Shown here piece by piece: positions 37,681 to 49,200 of a stretch of DNA of 64,000 bases (positions within the stretch are counted from its first letter, which is position 1; each line of letters opens with the position of its first letter). Below the pieces are notes generated by a model. It searched no databases. It was given only the letters and a program-made list of their open reading frames with translations, and was not told the DNA's origin. The stretch is taken from positions 151,682 to 215,681 of the forward strand of contig VXAU01000295.1 in NCBI GenBank assembly GCA_013399695.1. The letters run 5' to 3'. The stretch is from Formicarius rufipectus (taxonomy: Eukaryota > Chordata > Aves > Passeriformes > Formicariidae). The position numbers and the translations under genes were made by a program.

Positions 37681-38500
37681 ATTGCAATGATACAGTCCAG
37701 ATGACTGGGCAATCACTATATTAAGTTCAAAAAGGGAATGTGCCGGATTCTGCACCTGGGATGGGGCAGCCCTGGATGTTCACACAGATTGGGGAATGAG
37801 ATGCTGGAAAGTAGTACCATGGAAAGGGGCCTAGCGTCCTGGTCGAGGGCAAGTTGAATATGAGTCAGCAGTGCACTGGCAGCCAGGAGGGCCAACCCTG
37901 TTCTGGGAGACATCAGGCAAAGCATCACCAGCTGGGCAAGGGAGGGGATTGTCCCACTCTGCTCTGCACTGGGGCAGCCTCACCTTGGATATTGCATGAG
38001 GTTTTGGGTGCCACAATATAAGACATTCAGATGTTAGAGAGTGTCCAAAGGAGGGCAGTGAAAATGGTGAAGGACCCTGAGGAGAAGCTGCATGAAGAGT
38101 GACTGAGGTCACTTGGTCTGTTCAGCCTGGAGAAGAGGAGATTGAGGAGAGACCTGATTGCAGTAACAACTTCCTCATGAGGGGAAGAAGAGGGGCAGAC
38201 ACTGATCTCTTCTCTGTGGTGACCAGTGACAGGACCTGAGGGGGCGGCCTGAAGCTCTGTCAGGGGATGTTTGGGTTGGATATTAGAAATGATTCTTCAC
38301 CTAGACTGTGGTTGAGCACTGGAACAGGCTCTCCAGGGAAATGGCCACAGCACCAAGCCTGATAGAGTACAAGAAGCATTTGGACAATACTCTCAGCCAC
38401 ATGGTGTGACTCATGGGGGTGGTCCTGTGCAGGGCCAGGAGTTGGACTCAATAATCCTTGAGGGTCCCTTTCAACTCATTATTGTCTGTGATTCTGTGAA
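37681..38500 (+). mobile_element. CR1 LINE, best-preserved copy (about 820 bp, 3' part)
   Basis: The GC content is far above the flanks. The plus strand follows the familiar CR1 order: GGATTCTGCACCTGGGATGG, then AGCCAGGAGGGCCAACC, GTCCAAAGGAGGGCAGTG, GTTCAGCCTGGAGAAGAGGA, and finally GGGCCAGGAGTTGGACTC and GTGATTCTGTGA at the 3' end. It is 5'-truncated inside the reverse transcriptase region. It ends at about 38500 with a single degenerate copy of the 3' octamer type (ATTCTGTG). Several frameshifts and stops make it non-functional. Confidence 0.93.
37727..38340 (+). pseudogene. CR1 ORF2 reverse transcriptase C-terminal remnant
   Basis: Plus-strand translation shows KLNMSQQC at 37851-37874, ESVQRRAVKMVK at 38037-38072 and LGLFSLEKRRLRRDLI at 38112-38159. 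All three are in the same frame register and are conserved C-terminal pieces of CR1 ORF2. A one-base loss just after the first motif shifts the frame until it is regained, and stop codons follow the last motif. No functional protein is encoded. Antisense ORFs over the same interval (minus 37716-37928, 37831-38112, 38260-38451) are shadows of this element. Confidence 0.85.
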
Positions 38501-40190
38501 AATTAAGGAGTTTTTCACATCATTTCCTAAGCAACAAAGAGGTGATCCAAGTGAGAAAGGGTAAGCAGACAACTAGTTTACAGTCTAAATCAGGAAAAGG
38601 AAGAGAGAAAATAAGTCATCTATCCTTCTGGCTTTCACAATTTGTTAATTTAAAAAAAAAAATCAGCAAAAAAACTTCTAACTAAATTAGTTTAACAGAC
38701 TAATGAAGATGCCTGTTTCCTAGTTCATCTTAATTATTTTCATTTTGTTAATTAATTTTGAGAATATTAACCTTAGCTTTAATGTTGACGTTCCTACTTC
38801 TTTGTAATCAGATTAAGTGATTCCAAGGTCTTTCATGTGTTTTCTAGTTCTCCTTTCAACTGCTTTCATAACTGCTTGCTGCTATTTATATTTCTTCTAC
38901 CACAAAGCCAATTTCAGTAAGGCACTTCTGTTCTTGGTAGTAAGAAATGTTAAATCTGCTATTTTTGGAAAGAGGCTCAGCACCATTTGTGCTGTCTAAT
39001 CACTTCAATTTCTTTCATCTTGTTTTCTATTTTCCATCTCTTTTATTTTGCATTAACCCCTCATGGCAAATATTCTATGGACAGCAGTCCAGTGGAGCCA
39101 GGCTATCACGGTGATGACAGCTCCTTAACAATAGGCAGAGATGCTGAAGTATTTCTGTGTCACAGGCTGCAAAAAAAATATCCTCAGCTTCTTGATCCAG
39201 TCACGTTCATAGATAAGCTGTGATGAGGTCCATGTTTTTCTTTCACACTGCTTGTTCCAGCCCAATTGAGCAATGGCAGCAGGGAGACATTTTTTTCCTA
39301 GCACTCATCAAGATGTAATAACAGGGTTCCTATTGTTAGGGAGGCAAGCCTTGCTTTTGTTGGCACCGATAAGACTTTTAATGTAAACATTGTCCTCATA
39401 CTTGTAGTGAAAAGAGTACAAAAATGTCTAATAATAACATATTCACTCTGAATTCTGACAAGTGCTTCTGAGATTGCCAGCCTTTCCTCTTTTAAGTTAT
39501 AAAATTAACACCATAAGTTAGAGCAATCCTATAAAAGACATAGAGGGCAGAACACAACGTGTTTTTTCCCCTCAGGATGCTTGTTTAAAACTAATAGTGA
39601 AAACAGCCAGAGCCTTGTCACAAAGAAATGGATGTGAAAAGAAAGGTCAGGAACCTGGCGCTCTCTGCTGCTGCCTTGGCCAGAAGAACCAGTCCAGCAA
39701 AGATGTGGAAGCAGATCACGTTGTGCTCTTTCAAAGCACAAAGGGACAGAAAGAGTGACACTGGCATGTCTTATGCAACAAAACACAGGGTCTCCTGTTC
39801 TTTGGTATTAGCTATAAGAGTTAGTTTTATTTTGCTCCAGGCCCGCATGTGCACAAGACACTTGAGGAGTTCGTAGTGCAAAATTCCTTCCAGCTTGGTA
39901 CATGCTGTCTCTACTCTACTTGTAAGGGACAGATCTCATTCAAAGATTTAGCATGATTTATATCTAACTATTAAATATTGTTTAATAGTGTAAGTCTACC
40001 CATTAAAACTTTCTACAGTTCTGATTATTTCAGCAGTAGTCAGAGGTGACAACAAGCTTTTGTATACTGGCCTGCTCTCTCCTGGTTGCAGAAAATGAAT
40101 GGAATGAAAAAGTCTGTGGACTACTGTGGCCACTACTATTGTTTTGATCCACCAGAGCAAAATTATAAATGCAAAGTCAGGAATAAATAT
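38501..40190. other. AT-rich non-coding DNA
   Basis: ORFs of 60 to 85 codons overlap each other on opposite strands (for example 39529-39876) without a recognisable domain. No repeat was identified. Confidence 0.5.
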
Positions 40191-40300
40191 GAAACAAAAC
40201 AAAACAAAACAAACAAAAAAAAAACAACAAAAACAAAAAAAAACCACACACACAAAAAAAAAACCAAACAAAAAAAAAACGCAAACAAACAAAACAAAAC
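40191..40300. repeat. (AAAAC)n / (AAAC)n A-rich simple repeat
   Basis: This is 110 bases of A runs separated by single C or CC, including a short CACACACA stretch. Overlapping ORFs (K/T/N-rich on plus, F/C-rich on minus) are artefacts. Confidence 0.9.
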
Positions 40301-43300
40301 CTCCACAGCTCTAAAATGTCAAGGTTCTACACCTACCACCACTTAATTAGACCCACGCGTAGACATGTAACAAACCTGATCATCAGTTACTGAGGTCACA
40401 GGACCTCTCCTGAGCCAAGCGTCTGATTTTGCAGATTTGGGTTCTGGTTGCCAGAGCACTGTCCAAATGTAAAGAAGTTTTTCAAAATGTTATTTGGTTT
40501 ATTCAAAAAGTCATCCGTGACCTTGACAAGGCTTAGCCACAAGATCCACAATTTCATTAGGACCAGAGAGACCAGTCCTAATTATATTCATTTTTCTATT
40601 GTTCACATAAAGCCAAGGGTGATGACTGCCAGAAATATCCTATCCAGTTTGCCTAGGTCTTACTGCCAGGGAAAGTGTAGAATATGATTACAGATTTGAG
40701 CACATTGCTGCACTATGTCTGATGCTTTTTATAAACTGCCATCTTCCAGATTCATGATTTATACTTTAAATTCCTCTAGTCCCAGTGCTGTAAAACATAA
40801 AATGACTGTGCCATCAATGCCGTGATCTCTCTCTGAGTTTACAGTCTGGAACAATGGCTTGAAATAACATAAATTGCCTTGTGTTTTCTGGCAGAATGTT
40901 ATTGCTGAAGCCTGGTGACAATTCAATGATTCTACTACTGACTCTACCAGGTAATGACAACTAGGTAATGACCCACACTGGATGTACCTACAGCTTAGGA
41001 CATGTTTGCTGGGTGAGGTTAAAGACATTCATGTATTTCACTGTATGTTTAACGTGTAGCCAGCAAGTCAAGGAACAAAGAAATACATCTCTTCCAAATC
41101 TAACTGACCCTTTGATATTAAAAAACAAACATTTTTATGCTGTTTTAGTTGCCTGAGGACCCAACTAGCTTTTCTCTCCAAAAACCTTCAGTTTCCTCAT
41201 AGCTTTTCAAATACCTTGTGTTGCTGAATTTAATAAAATGATATTTAATATAAATGTAATACCAGAGGAATCAATACCTATTCAACAGAGAGTGGAAAAC
41301 AGGAAACAAAGCACACTGAGTCACCCAGGTGTTTAATTTCATGGTGCCTACCATACAATCTAGAGGTAATGTGTGTCAGAAGGCACTCTTTACCTATTAT
41401 ATCTAAACTATCAGTGATATCCATGGATAGATACTATCTGAAGAAGAGGTTATTGCTGAGTCCAGAGAGACAACCTGTAAATCTTCCTTATCTCCCTAGA
41501 AAATAGTCAGTGAACACTGAAGCATACAATTAATGTGCCACAGTCATCTTTATGTTTCTGACAAATTTATGCTTTCCTCAGAAATAGTTGAATAGGTTAG
41601 TCCATGCCAGTGGAAGAGGAAAAAAAAAAGGGAAGTCAAAAACAGTTTTCCTTACTAAAAACATATGCTGCTGCCTCCTTGAAAATAATATGGTTTCATT
41701 TGGTTAACATAAGGAAAAGAGGTAGGGAAAGGAAAGAGCAAGCAATGTAGAATAAGCTGTACCCTACCCGCTGCAAGCAGCATTTGGCACAAACAAATCA
41801 CTAACGGTTTCATAGTACTGATAATTAGCAAGTCAACTTCTGTCTATTTGTTTCCTGTTCAGTTGTGTTTTGCTAACACAGTACTTCCAGTCGCTTTCTT
41901 TCTTACCACACAGTAAATCTACCAGAAGATTAATTCTTCTGGCACTATTCAATTTTATTTTTCTTAATTGTCCACAGGGTTTACATGCAGCTATTTTAAA
42001 AACATGAGTGAAACTCAAAACATGCATTACACAGAGTATTTTTGATCATTTGCCCTGTCACATCCTTTGCATCTCTAATAGTTTTGTTGGGTAAGTTGAA
42101 TGAAGTAGTTTACAAGCTAAATACAGTCACCACTAAATGAAGGACTAGCTCATGATGAGAGAAGACTTCTGGGATTGCATTTACAGTCCCAGGGCAGCAG
42201 CATTCCCAGAGGGCAGAGAGATGTTCAGATGAAAGAGGAAGGCAATAAGTCTTGGAAAGGATGGCTTTATACAGCTTCCAGAGAACAGTTCTTTGTTTGC
42301 TAGACTATGTTACTGATTTACCTGTACTGTCACAACTGCTCCAAGGACATGTCATCACAGATTTTCCCCAACCTGTGTAGAGAAGAAATGTTCTGGAAAA
42401 AGGTGATGTTTCATCAAATATTGAGGCTTCCAGATATTACACAGACAGTTCTATACCTCTTTTCCTCCCTTCCTCATGAGACACCTTCATTTTTTCACTA
42501 GGTTTTTTAAATTTTATTTTCCTCATCTATACTCTTACATTCTACTCATTCTTAAATTTTAAAGGAAATTTTCATTAATTTCAGCTACCCCCTCCTTCAA
42601 TCAACTATATTTTTTTTCATTTTCTTTTATTTCATTTTACTGAGTGGGATATGATAAGGGACCTTTTCCTGCTAACAGCACTAATAGGTTGCTTCTCACT
42701 CCCATGATGCTGGGAGGGCAGGTCAAGGAAAACCAAAGGATAAAGAACACAATTGAATTAAAAAAAAAAAAAATCTGCTTTGCATTCATGAACTGCTTAT
42801 AAGAATAAAATCTTGCCACTGATTTTCTATTTATAATCAAGATGCATATCTCAAGTGCAACTAGAAAAAAATCTGTGACTACAGCAATAAAGCTGCAAGA
42901 ACAATACAAATCAGGCAGCAAGACAAAATCACTCTGCAAGACAAAGTGCTCTAGTGAAACTTGGATGAGAAAGCAGTTTTCAAAAGCAAATTTTCCTCTG
43001 ACATAAAAAAATCCCAAACCAACCAACCAAACAAATCCCCACAGTTCAATTGCAGAGAGATACTTACCCATTATAATACATACATTTCACAGGCAGCTTT
43101 GGACTGCTAAAAGGTCAAGACAAAGAACAGCCTAAACTAGAAGTCAATGGACAAAATCAAGCTGTCAGAAAAGATCCAGCAATTAAATTAGGTTATCTAT
43201 GCCACCCTAATTCAAGCTCCCACTATATCATCTGCAACAGCATGGATGTTATTGCAAGTTCATTATTTTTTCTCTACATTCAGCAAATAATTGCAATGCA

Positions 43301-45395
43301 CAGTGTAGACAGTGTAGATGGGGTTTATTTAATAGAAAGTGATATAGCAATTTTTCAAAGCCTCCAGCTGCAGTGAAAATGAAACTTAAGGCACTGTGGC
43401 AACCACCTCCATAACAAGAGCAGGCCCATGGGACTAAGTCCTGTGATCATGCAAATAAAAGGTAATACCCTCACTTAAGAGGCAAGCCTCTGCCTAGCAC
43501 TTCTTAATTTTGAGTACTTGGAAACTTGGTTTTTCCTTGATATGTTCCTCTCTGTGTGCATTTTCTAAAATGTAAACTGAAATAAAACAAAATAAAACAG
43601 AAACTTTTGTATCATGCTGATGACTACTGATAGGTTATCAGTAGAAGGCTACCTCACTTAGCATGTGTCTACTTCAACTCTAATTTCTGAAGAGGAGCAC
43701 ATGACTGTGGTCACAGAGTCTTTGGAAGTCTTTTCCAACTACTTTCCATCTTCTCCAATTTTTTCCACACCAGGATTTTCCCCAAGTTACCTGTTTTTTC
43801 CTTTTTCCATTCTTCTTGATTGCATAATGATGATGATTTCCCTCTTTCAGCATCTCCTTCTCAGATTGTTTGCCTTGTCTCAATAGTTATGACCTGATTT
43901 GTAGTTGATGATCCTGGCTGCCAGGCTTGGGTTCCTCCCTGCTCTGCCCCAGTTCTGCTGAGGTCTGTATCACAGCCCCCTCCTTTGCTTCCAACTGACA
44001 CTCCAGGATTTTCCATCTCTGTATTTTAGGCAGGTAATCAGAGGGATTTTTGTAAAATGATTCTCTGTTTCAGGGAAGAGGCCTAATTTATAGTATCTCT
44101 CTCTCTTCATGAACTCTACAGAATTTTGAGACTAAATGGCTTTGTATGTTGTAAGCCTAATTTTAGGTGGTAAGTACATCATCTATAGTGCCTGGGCAGT
44201 GATAGCTGTGATGGGAATGTCCTTATTAATCCTGTGATGTAATCTTAACTTTTTTACTAATGAAATCTAAGAGATCTGCCCTGTGGTTGTATATGACAGT
44301 CCTTCAAAACCTATGAAGGCTGAATTTTGAAAGGGACAGCAAATGATGAAGGAAATAGCACAGTGGACCACCTCCATTTTCATGAGCGAATGCTCAAAAA
44401 GAAGGCACATTCTGAATATTGCTATTGTACCTATGCACTCAAGCATACATATGGATTGAGTTGCTGTAAGAAATAGATTTTACAGCAATTTAAGGATACA
44501 CTTCTTATTCCTTTCATACCCTAATACTAATGAATGTGTTGTATTTAAAGGATGTCAGTTATTGATCATAAAAATAAATATCCCTAATGTTTACTTTTAC
44601 ATAAGTTAATGGGAAACTTAACCCTGATATGTATCTTAATGTGGTCTTTCACAACATCTTATACAATTAGAGTACGCTACTATACCACTAATTCCATAAA
44701 GACCTCCACTGTGTGGAACTATCAATTTTCTATTTATTCAGAGCAAAACAACAACTAGATCATTCTATTAATTATAATACTGTTTATGTGCTGGTGGCAT
44801 CCATTGTACATGGCTAATGCGTGAGTGATGGCTTCTCTGTAATTCATGACTGACATTGGTTTGATAGGGAGATATAAGTAAATTATTTTTTACACTGAAA
44901 ATATTTAAGGAAGGCTCTAATGATCAAATTTTTCAAGAATTTTCATGAAAATCAGTCTCTCTTCAGTATGTAGTGTGATGGGTTTTTTATATAAAACATC
45001 ATCTGATTACCAAACGTATAGTTTCATTTGGAGTTATTAACTCATTTATGTTAATTTCTGCTTTTATTCACAATGATTCAAAAAAGATTGATAATACATC
45101 ACCCAAAAGAATAAAAGTTTATTTGAACAAGTAACTTATCATTTGAACCTCAAAAAAGGCCCTGAAGTGGAAATTATCTTATTTTACATTGTTAGGATCA
45201 ATCTGAACTTCCATAATTAAGAAAATTTTCAAATACCATGACATAACTGAGCTATATAATTTTATGCTGCACACTCAGTGTATTTTCCATCTGATTATCT
45301 AGCTTCTGGGGATCATACACTAAATGCTGTGATCCATTATAACAAAAAACTACCAAGAGGAAAGGAGATGTAAAACTTGGTCATGTATTCCATGT
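40301..45395. other. AT-rich non-coding DNA
   Basis: It contains a 14-base A run at 42760-42773. The longest open frame of the window (144 codons, minus 42637-43071) lies here. It is rich in F, L and I and includes a homopolymer-encoded F run, so I do not call it a gene. The interval 43890-44050 is slightly GC-richer, without a recognised feature. Confidence 0.5.
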
Positions 45396-45420
45396 AGTGG
45401 AGCTAGTTCGTAGCTCCACT
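45396..45420. repeat. Perfect 10-bp hairpin
   Basis: AGTGGAGCTA and TAGCTCCACT are perfect reverse complements separated by GTTCG. It is the longest perfect short-loop stem I noticed in the window. Function is unknown. Confidence 0.9.
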
Positions 45421-45539
45421 CTTAGCCACATCAACCTCATTTGGGGGTAAAATACTCTCTGAAGTCCAAGGTGTTACTGCCATTAATTAAAAGAAAAACC
45501 AAACCTGAAAATATTAGAATGGAATAAGAACAAAAAAAC

Positions 45540-45885
45540 CCCTCAGTCCACCTCTCCTATTTTTGCACTAGGCAGCTTGTTCCTGCTATTATCGATGTTT
45601 TTTTAAATACTATCTTTTCCTATTCAACTTAAATTCTCATATTGCAAATTCAGCCAACGTTGTCCCTTGTCCTCTGGTGGGCATGGAAGATAGGTGAAAA
45701 CCACTATGTAACAGTCTGTATATGCTGGAGGATTTATCCTTTAGTAGTCTTATTTTTCTAAACTAAGTTAACTCAGTGCTTTCAAATTGTCCTCAGAGAT
45801 CATACTGTCAACTCTTTGGCATTTCTACTCTGAACTCATTCTAACTAGCCTACATCATTCAAAAAGTAATTCCTAATTAGACACA
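45540..45885 (-). mobile_element. Ancient CR1-type LINE remnant
   Basis: The plus strand carries, in order, CCTTGTCCTCTGGTGGGCAT, TAACAGTCTGTATATGCTGG, TTTTTCTAAACTAAGTTAAC and TTGTCCTCAGAGATCATACT. This order matches the reverse complement of the ORF2 C-terminal region of old amniote CR1/L3-like elements, in which a frame encodes an RLFSLEK-like stretch. It is heavily diverged and has no ORF. The boundaries are approximate. The assignment rests on recalled phrase order and not on a database search. Confidence 0.6.
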
Positions 45886-46113
45886 TCATTTTTGCTGAGG
45901 CTTCATTACATCAGGAAAAAAAAAAGTAGAACAATTACTATCTGTTTTATGCACAACTCAGCTGCTAACATCCCCTAGAAAGAAATCTCTTTTTTTTTCT
46001 TTTTTTTTAACTACATCAAACTGTTGATTTACATTTATTATGTCGCTGTATGCAATCTCTCCAAAATCCTTTTCTGTAATTCTTCTGCCTAGGGAGTAAT
46101 TCCTCACTTTGTA
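45886..46113. other. AT-rich non-coding DNA with T runs
   Basis: T-rich sequence lies at 45990-46008. Nothing else was recognised. Confidence 0.5.
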
Positions 46114-46212
46114 TTTGTTTGTTTGTCTTTTGGTTTTTTGTTTGTTTGTTTGTTTGTTTGTTGTTGTTGGTTTTGGCTTGGGGGTTTTGTTTGGTTGGTT
46201 TGTTTGGTTTTT
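46114..46212. repeat. (GTTT)n / T/G-rich simple repeat
   Basis: At least seven GTTT units pass into GTTGTTGG and GGGGGTTTTG. Overlapping ORFs on both strands are artefacts of it. Confidence 0.9.
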
Positions 46213-49200
46213 AACCCCTGGTGCCTTAATATTCATTTTTCTTTATCGGATTTAATCTTACTAACCAGAAAATTTCTCAAATTTATCATATTCATTCACT
46301 TCTCAATTTTTTTTTTGTATTGAGATATTTTGCTGTTCCTATATTTAATTCTTTAATTAAGTTATTGCTTTGTACCCTGATAGTTATCCTTTCATTCTAT
46401 ATTCCCATGAGACCCTACCTAACAACACTTCGAATTTGCTAAGTCTCCCTTGCTGAAATACACGTCTGTCTCTAGCCTCCTCTTCCATACATGCATCCTC
46501 TTCTTAGGATCCCAAATACATCATAATCATTTACATCAATATGTCTGAAGTGGTATTGGTTGGCTAGTTAGAATCACACCTAAAACTGCTACTACCAACC
46601 ATTTATTGAAATAAAAGTATTGTGTCCATCTGACTAGTTGTTATTCCTTATGTGAAAAGCAAAATTACTATTTCAAAGATACAAACGTAATTAAAACCAT
46701 CACCCACAACCCTGCTATTTTGATGTATTACATAGCTACACAAAAATAGCCTCATCCACACCTACTCCTTCTGTTAGGCAGTTTATAACAAATCCTTACC
46801 ATTAAATTAACCTTATTCTTTTTCTCTTTCATCTTCACCCAAGTATCCAACCACACCGCCTCCTCCTCAACTTCAGAGCAGGTATGTGTACATTCTTGCT
46901 CCATAGAACAACAGATCCCTGTATTTTTCCTTCAGCATGGGCAGGGTTTCACCCTATATTTAAACTGAGCATTGAGTTACATGGGCATTGTAACCATTTC
47001 ATATAAACGTTGACTTATATCCTGAAGCCTCAAAACTTGCCTGGGTACTTTTCAGGGAAAACAAAGAATGATCTGTTGCAGTGACCTGCATGTGTACCAG
47101 CCCAAGAACAATGCAGGCTAGAAGTGCATGTAAGGAGAAGCTGGCTGAATATGGATTAAAATGGATGAACATAAAAAAAGGCAGTATTTTATTAACACAA
47201 CAAAAGGCCACACTGCATAGCCAAGCGAAAATAAGAAAAATCTGTAACAGCCCTACAATTATCATGTAAATTGAGATTAATAATAGAAGAAATACTCATC
47301 CCATGCTCTTCTAATCAACAAATAGTAGATTACAGTGTAATTAGTAGGGAATTTATATATGATTATTAGGCTCTAGATTACATAGTGAATAATTATAGTA
47401 GCAATGTGAAGGCATGCTAAAGACCATAGAATCATCTGACAAAAAGTACAGAAATTGAAGGTCTAACATGTCCTAGAATTGTACACATGATGAAACATGG
47501 AAATAAATATAACTAAATACTTTTTTATTTTTTATCTATCTAAAATAATGAAAAAGAAGGTATTAAAGTAATATTAAAAAAACCTGAGTACCTTATCAGC
47601 AAAAGATAAAGTAGAAAATGCTGTTTATGATTTATTGAATGATCATGATGATAACAATATCTGTATTATTTTCTCTAATTTGAAAAAAAAAGGACAATTC
47701 AGAGAAAATTTGAAAGCCTAAGCAGTATGATGGACACATGGTATTTCTGTGACTGTTACTCTTAATTCTGATAAGTAATGTTTCAAATGAGGTCACATCC
47801 TTAAAAACTTAAAACCGATGTGAATCCTTTCTGAAAACATAAAAATAAAATGTATGAGATTTTTCTAAGTCAACAAATATAAAACTGGCTTCCTATGTCC
47901 ACACAGGGAGAGTAACAGTATGATTTTCTGATGTGGTAGGGTATGCAGCAACTGTTTTGGGCAAAACTAACAGACACTGAGCGCTAAAAAAACTCAGGTA
48001 AGGTATTTCCTGGGGAAACTAGAAGAGTAGACAAGCAATAGACAGGCAATAGAGGAGAACATTTGTGTAGCTACTGTCATATTCACTTCATTTATCAATG
48101 TCTGCTTTCTACTGCAACCCAAAACAGTAACAGTGGCCTTACAAATCAGTTGAGACTCTGTAACAGGAATGAAAAAAGAGTAAAAGAAGCAATGGAACAG
48201 AGCACACTCAGCAGAATGTAAATAGAATATAAAAGCTAGATGCTAGTAAAAAAGAATTAAAGTTTGGGGGAAAGAACACCTAATTAGAAATAATATGGAG
48301 AGTGTGGAACATACTCTTACAGCTGCCTAAACCAGCTTCACTTTAAAGTTCTAATTATAAATGCTAAGGAATATCAAAAGACCTGGTTTTGAGTTAGCAA
48401 TTTGATGTAGCACGTTTCATTCTCTTATTAATAAGGATCTGGCAATCTGCTAGATGACATTAAACTGTCCAGTGCTGCTTAGCCCTATGGAAGTTGTGTC
48501 AGAAAATCTTACATAAAAGGTGAATTCTACTAGTCAATTAGCAATTCTCAGGATCTATGAAGAGCACTTATAGAATTAGGACACACATATTTTGAACTCT
48601 GAATCTTCCACTATTCCAAGCAAGAATTACTTCTGAAACTCTAGAACTGCCTGGTTTCTTTCAAGAGTCAGCATGGGAGGAGACCTGGCATGAGTATTTC
48701 TTCCCCCTGCAGTGCAGATGACTGGCTTAGTTGCCCTGCTGGAACCATATAGCCTCCTTAAGTTGGTACAGAGGTCTCCTGCTCAGAGTAATCACAGAGA
48801 GAGTAATTATTGAGAAGCCCATTTTCTGGGGCTAGTGATGCAGGGATCGAAAAACAGAGCTGTTCTCAATATGTAAATATGATTAGGAAGCCTGAAACTT
48901 CATTTTTTTACACCTTCTCTGCCGGGCTTTTCCCCAGGGTCTTTTGTCAGACAAAGCTTAGCAGTGAGGCAACTCCAGTATTGCTGTGAAGAGCACAGTG
49001 AGGCCAGAGATGGAAATGGATGTCTCGGGCTGCAAAAGCAACATATTTTTTAAAAACTTACATAGCTTATGTCATACTCTGTCAGCATGTTTCTACTCTT
49101 CAGCTGAATTTTTATTTCCATACAGTCCTCACTGATGTTTTCTTAAAAATGTTCCCACAACTACAGGGCCCAATAGCACTGATATATTCACCTGGTACAA

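Noticed and set aside
37716..38451. Minus-strand ORFs of 63 to 93 codons.
   Set aside because: They are antisense to the plus-strand CR1 and explained by its GC-rich sequence.
40086..40190. Possible exon after CTCTCCTGGTTGCAG with an open frame containing DYCGHYYCF.
   Set aside because: The acceptor-like match is moderate, there is no downstream donor before the A-rich repeat, and the peptide is not recognisable.
42637..43071. Longest ORF in the window, 144 codons, minus strand, hydrophobic.
   Set aside because: It contains a homopolymer-encoded F run from the A tract at 42760-42773 and no recognisable domain. At roughly 62% A+T I estimate about 0.4 such ORFs by chance in 64 kb on two strands.
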